The position numbers and the translations under genes were made by a program. The notes below the pieces were generated by a model. That model did not search any database, was not told the origin of the DNA, and worked only from the letters and a program-made list of their open reading frames with translations. A stretch of DNA of 64,000 nt from positions 39,660,164 to 39,724,163 of the forward strand of contig CM042088.1 in NCBI GenBank assembly GCA_023512835.1. The letters are read 5' to 3'. Below are positions 1-12,939 of this stretch, piece after piece (the stretch's first letter is position 1; every line of letters begins with the position of its first letter). Source of the DNA: Taxillus chinensis (Eukaryota > Streptophyta > Magnoliopsida > Santalales > Loranthaceae).

Positions 1-3000
1 ACACATCAAAACAACAATTAACCTTGGACCAATACATCAAATGAGTCGCGGATTTACCTGAAGTGACCCGATTGATTGGCTATGTTTGGCTGCTAAGTCA
101 CTTTACTTTTCCCATGTAACAGTTTCAAGGAAGAAGTTCTAATAATTACCGGGATCCATGGACAATATATATCATTTTTGGCTTAATAAAATTTATAGTA
201 AATTATTGAATCCTCAATGCCAATATATTTATATAAAAGGTAGGTGTCCTATCAGCCTCTCACAACGTCACTGCACCCACCTTTTTCATCAATAGTCAAT
301 TAAATCATTGCAATCACAGTTTCGAAATAGGAATATATTGACAAAATAAAAATTATTGTGATCAACGGAAAATCATGAGTCCTCAAGTTAAAATTTTTAT
401 GGTATAAATTTGAATGATTTTGGTATTAAATTTATATTTATATTAGAAATTAATCATGTTTATATATTATATTTTAGTAAAATTTTATGGTGATTTAATG
501 ATGAATTTATATATAAATTAAATTAAACAAAATTTAAATTTAAATAAGTTAAAATAAGTTTAATTTAATTTAATTTAATAAAATGTAATTTGTACTAATT
601 AGTCATTGTATTCTTCTTCTTCTTTCTGGTCAAGGGTCGTGCCTGATTTAGGTTACTGCGCTCACATCAAACTTGGTATTATTATTTGCAATTCGGCCTT
701 TTTTTTCATTTTAATTCAACAGGGATTATCAGTTAATTAGAAGTCGAAAAAAAACCGTAAGGCTCTCATTACGTAAGGTTGACGTCAATTGCATGTCAAG
801 CCTACTCCCAAAAAAAAGTTATTATAATTCATGCCTACATATATGCACTCAATCCATTCAATTTTTAATGTTCGATCTACTTGAATCGAGTACATTCTTT
901 GCCTTATTACAAAGCGCGCCATAATTTTATTTTAATTAGATAGTCTAGTACAATACGTGATGCTTTGCACTGAGCCAAATATAGAATTGATATTAATATT
1001 GCCTAAAAAAATGTCACAAAAATCGATGTTGCAAAAAAAAAAAAAGAACAAAAAGGACAAAGAATTATATATGCACTGATAATAGATGGGCAAGAGAAGA
1101 GTTGGTGTTATGATGACACGAGAATTCAGTATTTGTTAGAAATACTGGCATAGTATGAATAAAGTGATCATTGAAAAATCACGAATACATCATAATAAGG
1201 CTAAATATAAGAAATGACATACATGATTAATATCTTACAAGAGGAATTATAATATAATATCTATTCTGTCATCCACCACTGTCAAAGATTTACAACTCTC
1301 CAGCATCATCGATCTACACACCCAACAATGTCAATATATTTTCTTTGTTCCTTTGATTGATAAATCATTGTTGGATTTTGATGGCGATGCATGATGTTTT
1401 GTGTAAGATTTATTTCCTCCATGTCATTCTGTTAGCTAAAACCTAGTAATTGAACTTAAAGATCTCACCTTCGTGGTTTCATAGTTTTAATTTGAATGGA
1501 TCGTGAAATCTAGGATTATCATTTCACTTGCAGATCATGTTTCTTTTGGTTGAACTCATATTCTCTTTTCTTTCCATTTTAGTTGTTATTAATCAATTTT
1601 AGTTTATGGGTTTTGTTTTTGTTGAGCTGCTTTAAATTATCACTTTTATTATGAGCCATTGGCTATACATGCCCTTGTTCTAAATTCAAATCCCCTTTTA
1701 TTCCCTTTTAGATATCCTCCCTTTATGGTTCCACTAGAGCTACTACTCAATAGAGTGTTAGTGATATTTCTTAGCTATTTTCTTTTATGGTATGTTCTTT
1801 ATAAAAAAAAACATATAATATATACAATCATTATCTTAATGTGGGTTACATAAATAATTTTGTGAAGTTATTTTTGACATCTAGAGTGGAAGTGTATTGT
1901 TTAAGTGATAATTAAATTAAAAATCTAGTGTAAAAGAAGATATGATTGAAGGACAGGCCTAGTGCATTGCTGGACTCGATCCATTATGTGTTAGTGGTCA
2001 TAAGTTTGAATTAACCTCTATATAAAAAAAAGGGGAAGACTGCTTAAACATTTCCCTTCTCGAAACCCTAAAGTATGAGAGCTTTGATTACTATTTCCCT
2101 TTTCAAAACCTCTCCGTCCAAATCACTTTTTTATTACTATTTTTGATTTCTCAAAATTTGTCTATTTATTTGTTGAAATTAAAAAATAGTTCAATTACAA
2201 TTTGAAACTATACAATTTTTCATATAAAGTAAATTCATTAAAGTAGCTAAGGGGCCATTAAAAATTTTAGATATTTATCCCAATTTGTTTTTTCTCTTAT
2301 TCTTTTCATTTAAATTAATTGTTATCTTGGCTTAATTACATGACACTATTGATAATTAATGTCAGGGGGAAGATTTAAGACAAGGAAGACATCCCTCGAG
2401 GCTCAAGATCAGTGGAGGCTCATCTTTGGTGGAAAGTAGCTTGAGCTCGGTAGGACCCCGGCTGACTGTACAAGTCTACAACATCCAAAAAGAGTCTACT
2501 CTTCGCTTGGTGTTCTGTATCTGAGAGTGGGATGCAAATTTTGTGAAGATCCTCATTGAGAAGTAGAGAGCTGGGATACTATTGATTGTAGCAATCATTG
2601 TAAAATTTGGTTTTATATCACATCTAATATTTTGAAATATTTCAAAGATAGATGATACATATTTTTATATGATATTTTTGAAATTTTTTGAATTATTTTT
2701 GATTAATCAGATATTTTTACTTACAAACAGGACGAATGAATAAAAAAACAAATAATTAAATTTACAAGCAAATGAACAAACAAACTCCCTCGTACCTATA
2801 ATCAATTCAAAATCAATATAAAAAATGTGTGTGAACAAGTGTTTGACCATAGGCATAATAAAGTGTAACTCATGTGTCAACAAGCGATTTGATTAAGAGA
2901 TTAGCTTATTCATGCCTTCCTGCTCCGTTGGTAATGATAGGCATTGTGGTATTCATGGATACCGAATATGTGGGGAATTCCTAAATTTATTGAGACATGT

Positions 3001-4655
3001 GGATGGTGTCGTTTGCTCCTCAACTTGATATTTGGCCTGAGGTCATGTATGATGATGGGAGTCCGAGTTATTAAAAAAAAGGCTCAAGGATGATCAAATC
3101 CATAATGTCACATTGGGCCGTAAATTCCCTTAATTTTTTTGAATTAACTATTAATTACTTTATTTATAGAGATTTGAATTAAGAGAGGAAAGAAATAGAA
3201 TTATGATCACAAAACTAAAGAGGGCCGGATTAAGGTTACCTAAAACTCCCCCTATTTATTTACTTTATTTTTTTTATCATTATTGTTGTATCTATTCATA
3301 TTTTATTCTCGGACTTTTCAGGCCTACAACACGCTATCGGCTCACAAGATTGTCATGTTCGCGTAACGCTCGCGATTATTATTATTTTTCTTTTATTAAT
3401 CTAATGTAGGGCCAGCCGTGAGTGACGGGTCCAAATTGGAAAGCCCAATGTCAGTTTTTTTTCCTTCTTCTTTATTTCCATACACGCGGAAAGTCTGTCC
3501 GATTAATTTCCAATTGGTTTTAATAGGATGGGCAAACGGGTACCTCACCCGTTTAAAATTAATTTTCCGCCTAACTAAGTAGGAGGAGTGGAGAACGATT
3601 TTCTGAGAATTAATCTTCTGTTTAGATGGGAACATAAACGGTAATAGGTAGCTAAATATTCGGTTCTTTTGATCCACTTAATTTTAATTATTTATACTTA
3701 TAATTTTATAATATTTTAAATATTATTATTTAATTATTATATATGAATTTTAACATTTTAAATGGTATTTTTTATAAATTAAATCAGTTTTATTAATTTT
3801 TTGAGTTAAAAATAATATAAAATTTTGATTTGAGATAAAATTATTCATATAGATAAAACTAATAACGAATAACAGGATACCGGCATATGAAATCTCTTTA
3901 GCCAACTTCGCTAGAGAACAAGATAACTTGCACATAGGATAGGATATGATTTTAAAATATATGAACAAAATACAATAATAAGTTAGATATCATTCATAGG
4001 TTTTTAAAAAGGAATAATTTAGCTATGTTTGGTTTGATTAGATTATTTTTATTTTAAAAAAATATAATTATTTTAAAAACTATAAATTTAAATTACTCAT
4101 AAATAATTTTAAATTATTTTAATCTATCATTTTAAAAAATAAAATTAATTTTAAAAATAATATTATTCTATCAAGTTTTTTTAATGATGAAGATTGAAGA
4201 ACATATGAAAGAAAACTACGGTAGGGAAAGGATGGGTTGGAGGAATAGAATTGCCACAGTCAAAGGGAGATTTGTGGATGAAGTAGTACCAGGTGGTGTG
4301 ATGGTAGGTATGATATGAGTGCCTATATACGTATATATCATCGCCGTGGCTAGCTAGCCTATATTATATTATAGCCAATCTGCGCAAGAGTACAACAGTA
4401 TAACAATTTCTTGCATTATCTCAATTTAGTGGAATGCAGGGGTTATCATTAAAAATGACCTCTTCATCGTGTGATATCCTAAATTATATTTTTATTTAAT
4501 CATATCATAATAAATAGATAATTAAATTATAGTACATTTGAATCGTTATCCTGGTGTGTGTTCGAAAATGGATCATTTTTCTACTGGCATATGGCTTTCA
4601 TCACTTCATGCCCTTTCTTACCTTGCACGTGGGGCCTGCTCATGCGCTTAGAAAT
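1..4655. other. AT-rich intergenic DNA, no gene recognised
   Basis: No reading frame here has a recognisable domain, plausible codon use or splice structure. The longest open frame, minus strand about 3396-3677, looks like chance. The stretch is AT-rich with homopolymer runs. A less AT-rich patch near 2360-2590 could be an old degraded repeat, but I cannot name it. Confidence 0.6.
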
Positions 4656-4659
4656 AAAT

Positions 4660-5669
4660 TTTGATAAATTTTTCTACTGGCATAACAAAGTTTGAACCTT
4701 AAACTTTCCTCTCCTACTAAGTCTATTTTATTTTTTATGCTTTTATAAATAATATACATTTATTATATAACATATACGTAGGAATAATAATAATTATTAG
4801 TATTAATGACACTTATAACAAAAATATTAATTAAGAGTGCATGATTTATTTAAAAATATTAATAATTATAAAATATATATTTTTAAACTAATAATATCAT
4901 TTATGTGGTTTACTACTTTTAATTCAAATATAAAAGACATATTATCAAATGTCAAAAGACTTAAAACTCACTTTTACTATGCATGACTCATATTTTCACG
5001 CATAAAACAATTTATAGATAGTCATATTAATTTAATTCAAATTTAGTTTTAAATTTATTAATATGTTGATTTCAATGTTATTTTTATTAAAATATAAGTA
5101 TATATAATTTATAAATGATATTATTTTAAAAATAAAATATTTACTCATTATTATCATTAATACTAATGGTAACGTTGTTGTTGTTATTATTATTATTATT
5201 ATTGCTACTAATATTATTTATATATTAAATTTAAAATATATACACTAATTATGTAAACATAGTAAATAATAATCATCTATGACATAAATAGTTATCAATA
5301 AATTCTCTAACGTCAGTTATTAGACTTTAGATACTCAACAATTATCATATTACTCATGTTATATAATATATATATATATATATAATTATTATATATATAT
5401 GCACTTATAAATTATAATATTAAGTAATAACTTGTGTAACGAGTAGTGATAATCTAAATAATATAATTATCATTAATAATAAGTAATAGTATGAGTAATG
5501 ATAACTTAACTAATATAATTTTATATTATAGTTATCTTATTACTTTTGTTATAAGTAATACACTAATCCGAGAAGTCATGTTTCTCCAACTTATTTTTCT
5601 TAATGTAATTAAAATAATCAATAATATAATTATTGTTGTATAATATTAGTTATTACTTATTAAGTGTAC

Positions 5670-5703
<34 letters not shown>

Positions 5704-6450
5704 TGTAATTATAGCCAATGTTATTAGTTAATAATACAATACTAACTAGTTTGATATAATAAAAAATACATAGTGAGAGAGAGTTTTGAGTTTTGATAGT
5801 ATGTATTTCATATTTACATTAAAGTTTTAAGTAATAAATTATATAAATGATATTACTAGTTCAAATATAAATATGTTTATCAATCAAATAATATTTGATT
5901 TGATCATTTAATTTTAAATCAGCCTATTAATAAATTAAAAATTAAATTTGAATCAAATTAATATAAGTATCCATAAATTTTTTCATATGTGATATGAGTC
6001 ATACATGATGAGAATTAGTCTTAAGTGTTTTTACATTTGATAGTATGTATTTTATATTTAAATTACAAGTAGTAAACCATATAAATGATATTGTTAGTTT
6101 AAATATTAATGCATGTTCAATCAAATAGTATTTAATTGGATCACCTAATCCTAAATCAACTTATTAGTAAATTCAAAACTAAATTTGAATCTAATTAATT
6201 TGTATTTCATATTAAAATAGTAATAGTATATTTACTTTTTATTATAATATAAATATATATACTTTATAATTACTTTTATTTTTTAAAATAAATCATGCAT
6301 TTTTATTATTATTATTATTTATATGTTATATAATACATATATATTATTTACATAAGCATATGAAACAAAACAGACTTAGTCTAATGGCTCGAGAGTTGCA
6401 CTGAAAGAGAGGAGATCCTGAGTTCAAACTTTTGTGGCAAAATTATATAT
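4660..6450. repeat. Long AT-rich palindromic element (copy A)
   Basis: The left half (from about 4676) and the reverse complement of the right half (ending about 6442) align over roughly 880 bp, giving a giant inverted repeat. Both outer ends carry the same short module, read as ...AAAGTTTGAAC... going inwards. Each arm also holds two copies of a unit of roughly 240 bp containing the phrase ATAAATGATATT and a stretch on the theme of GATCAAATCAAATA. The centre holds (TA)n and (TG)n tracts (5359-5400, 5671-5702). The element at 47189-49563 contains the same arms, for example the match between about 5573-5640 and the reverse complement of about 48240-48310. No transposase frame is visible. Exact ends and a target duplication were not resolved for this copy. 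Confidence 0.7.
6374..6440 (+). repeat. tRNA-like (SINE-type) module at the right end of palindrome A
   Basis: The module has an A-box-like stretch (TTAGTCTAATGGCTCGAG) and, about 30 bp on, a weak B-box-like GAGTTCAAAC. An inverted, more decayed partner lies near 4680-4730, and better copies occur at 49309-49375 and, inverted, 47424-47475. It does not fold as a full tRNA in my reading, so I call it a tRNA-derived repeat remnant, not a tRNA gene. Confidence 0.4.
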
Positions 6451-7700
6451 TAACATTTAATTCTAGGTAAAATTTCTCGTTCAACCTTACCATTAAAACA
6501 AACCTAAAATAGGAAAAAAAAATATGTATGATTTTGTATTTTCTCTTACAACAAACTTGTTTTTTTTTTGGAGGCCTTAACCAATAGTATTCCCTGAACA
6601 ATCAAATCATTGGGAAATAATCTACCCATGGCATAGAGTTCAGTAAAATGGTAAACCTCTTTAGTCTCTCCATAAAATGTGGCTCAACATGTGGACAAGA
6701 GTTATTGAACATTTTTTAAGAAAGCATGCTAAGATTGTGTAAAATTGATCTAGTTTCATGCCTAAAAAAATTACTATGGAAATGATCCATATATTATGCC
6801 TAAAAGATTGTTTTTTGGTACTTTTGTGGGTGAGAGGTATAGAATGACAAAAAAAAAAGATTTACACATGATTTTCATATATTTGGGAAATCCTATGACA
6901 GAGTATCTAAAGATGTGCCCTACTGCATTTTGAAAAAGAATTAATACAGTTTCTATCAAATATGTAAGTTTAATAAATGATATGTATAAGAGAGTTATAA
7001 CCAATATTAAAATTGGTAATTAACGGATGAGTTTCCAATTAGAATAGGGTGCATTAAGGAGTAATCTTGAGTTCTTTCCCCTTTATAATAGTAATAAATG
7101 AGAAAACCAAAGATATTCATGAGGTATATTGTGTTGTACGTCTTTCGTTGATGATATTGTTTTGAGCGATGATATCAAATAAAAGTTAACCAAAAATCAA
7201 AGTTATGGAGACAAACTCTGGAAGCACAATGATTTAGATTAAGCATATTAAAGACTAGTTAAATGGAGTGTAAGTTTACGACAAGAAGGAATAGCTGGTA
7301 AAGTGTTGTTACATTTAATAAATAATACTTGTCATTGAATGTTTTAAGGACCTAAGGTCAATAACTCATTAAAACAAAGAGATTGATGGTAGTCAACTAT
7401 ATAAAAGTGGCTTGAGTGGAAATATGTGACAAAAGGTTTGTGTAATCGCAATATGTTTGGAAAATTTAATTTTTTTTATTGGTCTAAGAAATTAAACCAT
7501 TTCTAAATCTAAAAGTTAAACAACTAACATTTCAAATAAGAAGTCAAAAACTAAAAAATAACCATTTATAAATTTTTTAAAAATTATTTAAGAAATCAAA
7601 AGAAAAGAGGTAAAAATGTTATGATAAAAGCGTTCCCTTTCATTCTTTTTTTCTTTTTTCGTTTCCTCCCTCTTTTTCTCAATTGTTGTTACTATACTTA
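6451..7700. other. AT-rich intergenic DNA
   Basis: I see no gene in this stretch. The open frame on the minus strand at 6774-7004 has no family resemblance and is biased only by A/T content. Confidence 0.5.
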
Positions 7701-7719
7701 GATTGCAAATTAGAATAGC

Positions 7720-7925
7720 ATGGGATCAAGAAGTCCACCCTTAACTTCCCCTGGTTGCTGTCGTTTCCCAACACCAACACTACCGACTAGTTTGAGTCTC
7801 TCCAAAGGCACTGAACTTGCTCCGACTGCAACCACCCAAGCAACGTTTGCCTCTGTGCCGCCTCTCCTCCCACCCCATTCCTCATCCTCCACCACCACCA
7901 CCACCACAAGCGGGACACAAAATTT
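7720..7925. other. Low-complexity Ser/Pro/Thr-coding-like patch
   Basis: This patch is GC-richer than its surroundings, is open on both strands and ends in a CAC/ACC trinucleotide run. The plus-strand reading is Ser/Pro/Thr-rich with no domain. It may be a piece of captured genic DNA belonging with the fragment at 8225-8640. I would not call it a gene. Confidence 0.3.
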
Positions 7926-8224
7926 GATAGTCGTTTTCTATTTTTATTTTTTGTAGTTATTTTCAAATATAAAAAATAATAAAAATTATTTTGATCTCAA
8001 AAATAAATAATATTTATTATTTTTAATTTTTTATACTCTAAAATAAATATTATCACTTCCCAAAAAATGAGCTATTGAAACTAAATTAGCAACAGATTAT
8101 TAATTGTGTCAAATTAAAAATGAAATTTACCAGTTACTTTAAAATTTATAAATCAAACAGTCCTTCCAAATTAATAAATGTTTTATTTTATTGTTTAAAT
8201 AAATTAAAGTTTATATTTTTTTAA

Positions 8225-8640
8225 GCAATAATGGCTGTGGGATTAATTTCCGTCCCAAACCACTTCTATTTTTCACCCTCAGCCGTGCGTGTTCGTCATT
8301 ACCACCGTTGTGGCTCACGCTGTAAACCAAGGCGTCTGGATCTGCTTTGGAAGGAGGATAGTCGACGCGTCTTCGTTGCATCGGAGGTCCGAGTTGCACG
8401 TTGCTGTACTTCCATGGAAGCCATCCAGGATCCAGCTCACCGGGAAACGTCTCCTCGACTTCACCCACAAGCTTGGCCTCCCCTTTGAGAGGGTCGAAAT
8501 TTTATTGCCGCCGCCGAAAAGGCTCAATATCCTAGAGAGACAGGCTTCCTCTGTCCGTTAGTTGCAGTAATCTCTCTACGACATCACCGGCAACAACATC
8601 AACACCCCTTGGCACCTGCAGAAGTAACGCATCACACACC
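8225..8640 (+). pseudogene. Unidentified gene-like fragment
   Basis: A GC-rich island in AT-rich DNA with overlapping open frames (plus 8231-8488 and 8289-8561) and coding-like vocabulary that changes frame. Readable pieces include RLLDFTHKLGLPFE around 8445-8490 and, in frame after stops, YDITGNNINTPWHLQ around 8577-8621. The first piece faintly recalls the mid-region of GRAS proteins (RLLDFAKLLDL-type), but this is too weak to name. It lies upstream of CACTA terminal sequence ending at 11027, so it could be a fragment captured by such an element. No full gene is present: the frames are broken and there are no consistent splice sites. Confidence 0.35.
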
Positions 8641-10540
8641 ATCTGTTCGACTTTATGTTTCAAGGAAATAATAATAATAATACATGCCTATCAGGTGTCT
8701 TTCTTACTGATTCCAAAATCATTATTATTAGCAGATTGCAGATTTTATTATGACTGGCAGTAATTATTATTGTTATGATTTGGTATATGGAGGAAAGTGA
8801 GTCTATAATAATTTTCCCTTCAGTTCTGCATGTATCTTTGTTTGCATATCTTGTTGTGATTTGTTAATTCTGAAGTCCATTTCCTGGAGATTATTTTTCA
8901 TGCTGAGATGCTTCCCCATCGAATCCAAAGGGAGAAGGAAAAAGCTTCATGAGGTATGTACTCTCTTGTGACGTATGTTGATTAATTCTTGTGTGAATGT
9001 TGAATGGTGGTTGATGTCTATCCTTTGGTGGAAATGGTGTTATACAGCTACAAACACTACAACACCAGAGCTTGTTCCATATTTTCAAGTTGTCATTTAA
9101 AAAAAAGTGCAATTTTTTTGGTCCACAGAATACTGCATATGAATTTTGACCTAAAATTTGCTACCTGTTGCTGGTCGGATCTGTTACAGCCATATGTTTC
9201 ACCTGTTTTCTTATAAAATGTTTTGTGGTAAGATTATAGACATATATATATATATATCCTCCTGGTCGGATTTAAGAAAATCCCCCACCCTTAAAACACA
9301 AACTCAATACAAAAAAAAAATAGTGGCTTTTAAACTTTTTGTAAACTTACATGTGGCTGCTTGTAAAACTTGACTTGTTATTTTTACTCGTGCTTTTCCT
9401 TTTGATGTAATATCAGATATTTTTATCTGCTTTTGATACTGATGCATCACTCGAAGTCTTGGATCATCCAGTCTTGAACTTATTCTACTATATGGTATAC
9501 TGTTGATCTTGAAAATTGTATCCCTTATTTCAGTGTAGAAATCCTGTATTTTTCAAGTATTTGAACTCTTTCCTCAAAACAGTTGGTTGAGATACTGCCT
9601 TCGGCTCTTGCCCTGTCCTTTCTGTGGTTGTGGACTAATAATTGCTATTGAAGGGGCAGACAAATAGAGTCGAGGATGTACGATGTGAGGACATTTTTCC
9701 TTGTATATTAATATATAGATGTAGCAAAATCCAGTAAGTGAGAATTTGTTTCTTCATAGTTTTTATGTTGGAGAGTTCAGGATCTCATGGATTGACTACA
9801 ATTCTTTCCAGTTGGGAGAAATATGAAAAAAATAATCATAATTTGTCGTGTCAAAACGAAATCCAAACGTTGGGGCAGTGGAGTAGATAAATTGTTTCTG
9901 TAGCAATGACGAACAGAAATGGAATGATTAATCAAATGATATTTTTTTTAACCAATTTACAGACCACGAGCTAGTGCTATGTAGCGAATAACCTAGACAT
10001 CTATTCTTATAATTCTTATACTAATTTTCATTTGGATTAATAATTTTTTTATGTCAGAAAATTAAGAATTTTAATTATTTATTTATTCATATTGCATTAT
10101 TTTTGGAAAAGGGAATTTAATTAGTTCCATATTATTTATAGACTTGTTGCATTGTTATTGGTTATGATGAAGGAGTCATTCTTTTATTATTGATATTCCT
10201 AATTTAAGTTTGTTGATTCTTGTTATGATGATTCAGTCATGGAGCTTGGAGCCATGGAGTGCATTCGAAAAATAGATTCCATGAAGAACTGGATGGGCTT
10301 AGAGCCATGGAGCTAGTCATGAAGCTTAGTGTGGGTTTTTTTCTATTGAAAGTTTCAATTAAATGTTTGACATGAACTTTTTTAGTTTTCTATAATTTTT
10401 ACGAGAAAACGTTGTACACCTACTTTTTGGGCATTTCAGCCATATTTTTAACTAGCAATGTGAATTTTATTTTGAGTATATGACTTTGTAGATTTTATTT
10501 TATATATGGATATATTGTTTTTGAATAAAATTTAAAACTA
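8641..10540. other. Intergenic DNA, no gene recognised
   Basis: T-rich, intron-like sequence with a short (TA)n run near 9241-9257. I found no open frame with family resemblance. It may be the interior of a decayed transposon whose right end is at 11027. Confidence 0.4.
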
Positions 10541-10544
10541 TCAC

Positions 10545-11027
10545 AAAATGGTATTTAAGGATAAAAAAAGGTCCCTTATTAAGTTTTATATAAAAAAAAG
10601 TTAATATATATAGATAAATAAGTGTCTCAAATGGTATTTAGGGATAGATAAAAACTGTCGCAAAGTTAGTTATAAATTGAGTTTAGAAAAAAATTATTAC
10701 AAATAATTTGGGACGGAATAAATGGTAACAAATAATTTGGGATGAAATAAACCGTTGTAAATAATTTGGGATGAAATAAATCGTTGCAAATAATTTTGGA
10801 CGGAACAAACCGTTCCAAATAAGTTTAAATTTAATTAATTAATAGAATTAAGGTTGGGACGTCGAAAGATTGCCCAAAAAAAATTAGGACAGAAAGATGA
10901 TTTTCGTCTCAGAAATTCCATTTGAGATGGTAGCAATTAAAACCGTCCCAAATACTGATTTGAGACGAAATTGTGTCTCTATTAGGGATCGTGTTGAATC
11001 GTCTCAATAGCGAATTTTTTTATAGTG
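10545..11027. mobile_element. CACTA-type transposon, right terminal region only
   Basis: The segment has repeated subterminal motifs on the theme AATTTGGGACGGAATAAA, at least four copies between about 10690 and 10830. It ends in TTTTTTTATAGTG, the reverse complement of a CACTA-type terminus (CACTATAAAAAAA). The same phrases (GGGACG, CCGTCCCAAAT, TATTTGGGAC) recur inside the complete CACTA element at 39189-43207. I did not find a matching left terminus upstream, so the element is truncated or its left end has decayed. Confidence 0.65.
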
Positions 11028-11876
11028 AATTTTGAAAACAAGTTTCACACAAATGTAAAAGTGAGAAAAACAAGTTAGAAAAATATATGTTTTTTTTTCT
11101 TGTTATACGTGAGAAAGTAACAATCTGTAAAACTTGTATAGAAAAACACAAAAAAATTTCACCCGGTGAAAACATATGAAAATTAAATAGAACCGTTTTT
11201 TCCCTTCAAAAAAAACCTTTATCAGTTTCATTTCATTCTTCATTTTAGTCCTAAGATAAAATTAATAATATAACTATCTTTTCACTTTTTTCTCAAACCA
11301 CCATTTTCCATCTCTTTCTCACATATTTTCTTTCAACCCTTCAACGTAGGGTTAGAGAAACCAAGCAAGGCTTGGAAAATATGGACACGGCAGCGCCGAA
11401 GCTGCACCGAAATGTGACGCGGACAAAAAGCGTGCTATATAACAACAGGGGAAGAAATGTAAAAAACAGCGGTTAAGTAAAATTTTCGTGGACCGCTCTC
11501 ATCAATATTCATGAATGACCCCATTACGCCTTTTCACTGTGCACGAAGACCAATGACCCATTTCGTATTAAAAAGCTGTACTCCAGAGTGCGTTGCACAG
11601 CCTCGATGGGACCCTATTTCATTCAAATCTTGGAGACTTTTACCATTACATTATTAATTAAAGTTTCAATAATAAAACCAAGAGATTTAAAATTTTATTA
11701 AAAAACAGAGCGCATATGATACGGCTCAGCCCTGTACGGCTGCACTGCACTAAGCCACTAACACACAAATCCACAAGCCCACGGGGCCAAAGTAGTTTAT
11801 GGGAACATGAATACAAGGTAACACCAAAACAAGCTAAACTCCAGCAGACGAGGCAAGCTGATCCGGACCACAAAAA

Positions 11877-12835
11877 TCAGCGCGGACACGTTCCCGGTTC
11901 AGCGGCGAAGGGCCCGACGGAGAAGAGCAGCCGCTTCGGAGGCGGGGCTCCGATGGGCGGTTTCCCCAGGCGCGGCTTCTCCAGGCGCAGCAGCGGCGCC
12001 CCGTGGAGACCGCCGTGTAGGTCGGTGATATTGGTACAGGCGGACTTGGGGTGTACCGCCACGAAGAAGACACGGCACCTGTGAGCGCCGAAACTTGTCA
12101 CGGTCTTCGGCGCGTCGACGTAGAAGTAGCCGTGACCGTCGGTGACAGCCTTCGCCGTCACTGGCCTGTACTTGCTGTTGTTGCATCGCAGCTCCACCTT
12201 AGCTTCTGAAAAAAACTCGCAAAAAACCAAAAAATACATTGTCAACTTACTGGAAAACGTGTCGGATCAGAGATCTCGTTAAGGAACAAAGAAGGAGAAA
12301 AAAAAAAAAAAAAAAAAACTCTTGCCAAACTGTTACCGTGGAGAGGAACAGCCTCGAGGAGGGTACCAACGCCGGCGAACTTGCAAGGCTTGCAGTAGAC
12401 GACACCTTGTGCGGCGATGAAGCTCCGGGGGGGAAAGATGGGGTGAGGTCCGGGATGTATGTGGGGCGGTGGAGGCGGCAAGTGATGTGTTGGGGGAGAA
12501 GGGTAAGGCGGTGGTAGAGTCGGGGCGGGGAACGGGGCGGGGTTAGGGTGGCGGTGAGGGGCAGGGGTGGGGGCGACTACATGGGGTGGCGGCTTATGTG
12601 GGTCTGGCTTGACGTACGGTGAAGGAGCGCCGCCGGGCTTGGGACGGTGGTGATGGTGGTTGTGGTGGCGTTGGTGTTGGGGATTAGGGGCGTCAGCAGG
12701 AGGGAGAAGATAGGCGGGGAGGGATGGAAAGGACTCAGTGACGGCCGAATCTATCTCCTCGCCGGAGGCGGAGGAGGAGGCCATGTATATGGCAGAGACC
12801 AGCAGAAAAGCGGCTATTGCAGGAAGCGATTCCAT
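11877..12835 (-). CDS. AGP31-like proline/histidine-rich PAC-domain cell-wall protein
   Basis: The protein has 275 aa in two exons: 12835-12337, then 12205-11877, with a GT-AG intron of 131 bp. The joint (CACG|gtaaca, ttcag|AAGC) restores the family reading VPLHEAKVELRC. The first ATG after the TATA box is 12835; an open frame runs further up but lacks an ATG. Residues 1 to about 24 form a signal peptide. Residues 36-136 are rich in Pro with a His cluster at 57-63. Residues 140-275 are the Ole e 1/PAC domain with six cysteines (148, 151, 174, 210, 223, 273) and the motif QGVVYCKPCKFAG. Known relatives (Arabidopsis AGP31/AGP30, PRP proteins) are secreted, hydroxyproline-glycosylated wall proteins, and the His stretch of AGP31 binds pectin. 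I infer the same location and role here. The family is often vascular- or root-expressed, but nothing in this sequence shows that. Confidence 0.93.
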
Positions 12836-12890
12836 TGCGTCTCCTCTCTCCTTCACGATGGACCAGAGAGTGAGAGAGATGGTTAAATGC

Positions 12891-12915
12891 GAGTGAAGTG
12901 AAGTGAAGTGAAGTG
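12891..12915. repeat. Pentanucleotide repeat in the 5' leader of the AGP31-like gene
   Basis: Four AAGTG units preceded by GAGTG (read CACTT on the gene strand). It lies between the TATA box and the start codon, so it is probably transcribed. Confidence 0.8.
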
Positions 12916-12929
12916 ACGGAAGGAGGGGA

Positions 12930-12938
12930 TTTTTTATA
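12930..12938 (-). promoter_or_regulatory. TATA box of the AGP31-like gene
   Basis: The minus-strand sequence is CTATAAAAAATCC, about 95 bp upstream of the ATG at 12835. That spacing implies a short leader of roughly 60-65 nt containing the CACTT repeat. Confidence 0.6.
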
Positions 12939-12939
12939 G

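Noticed and set aside
3396..3677. Minus-strand open frame of 93 codons
   Set aside because: No family resemblance, no promoter or splice context; consistent with chance in AT-rich DNA.
12239..12517. Plus-strand frame opposite the AGP31-like gene
   Set aside because: Antisense shadow of a GC-rich Pro/His-coding exon and its intron.
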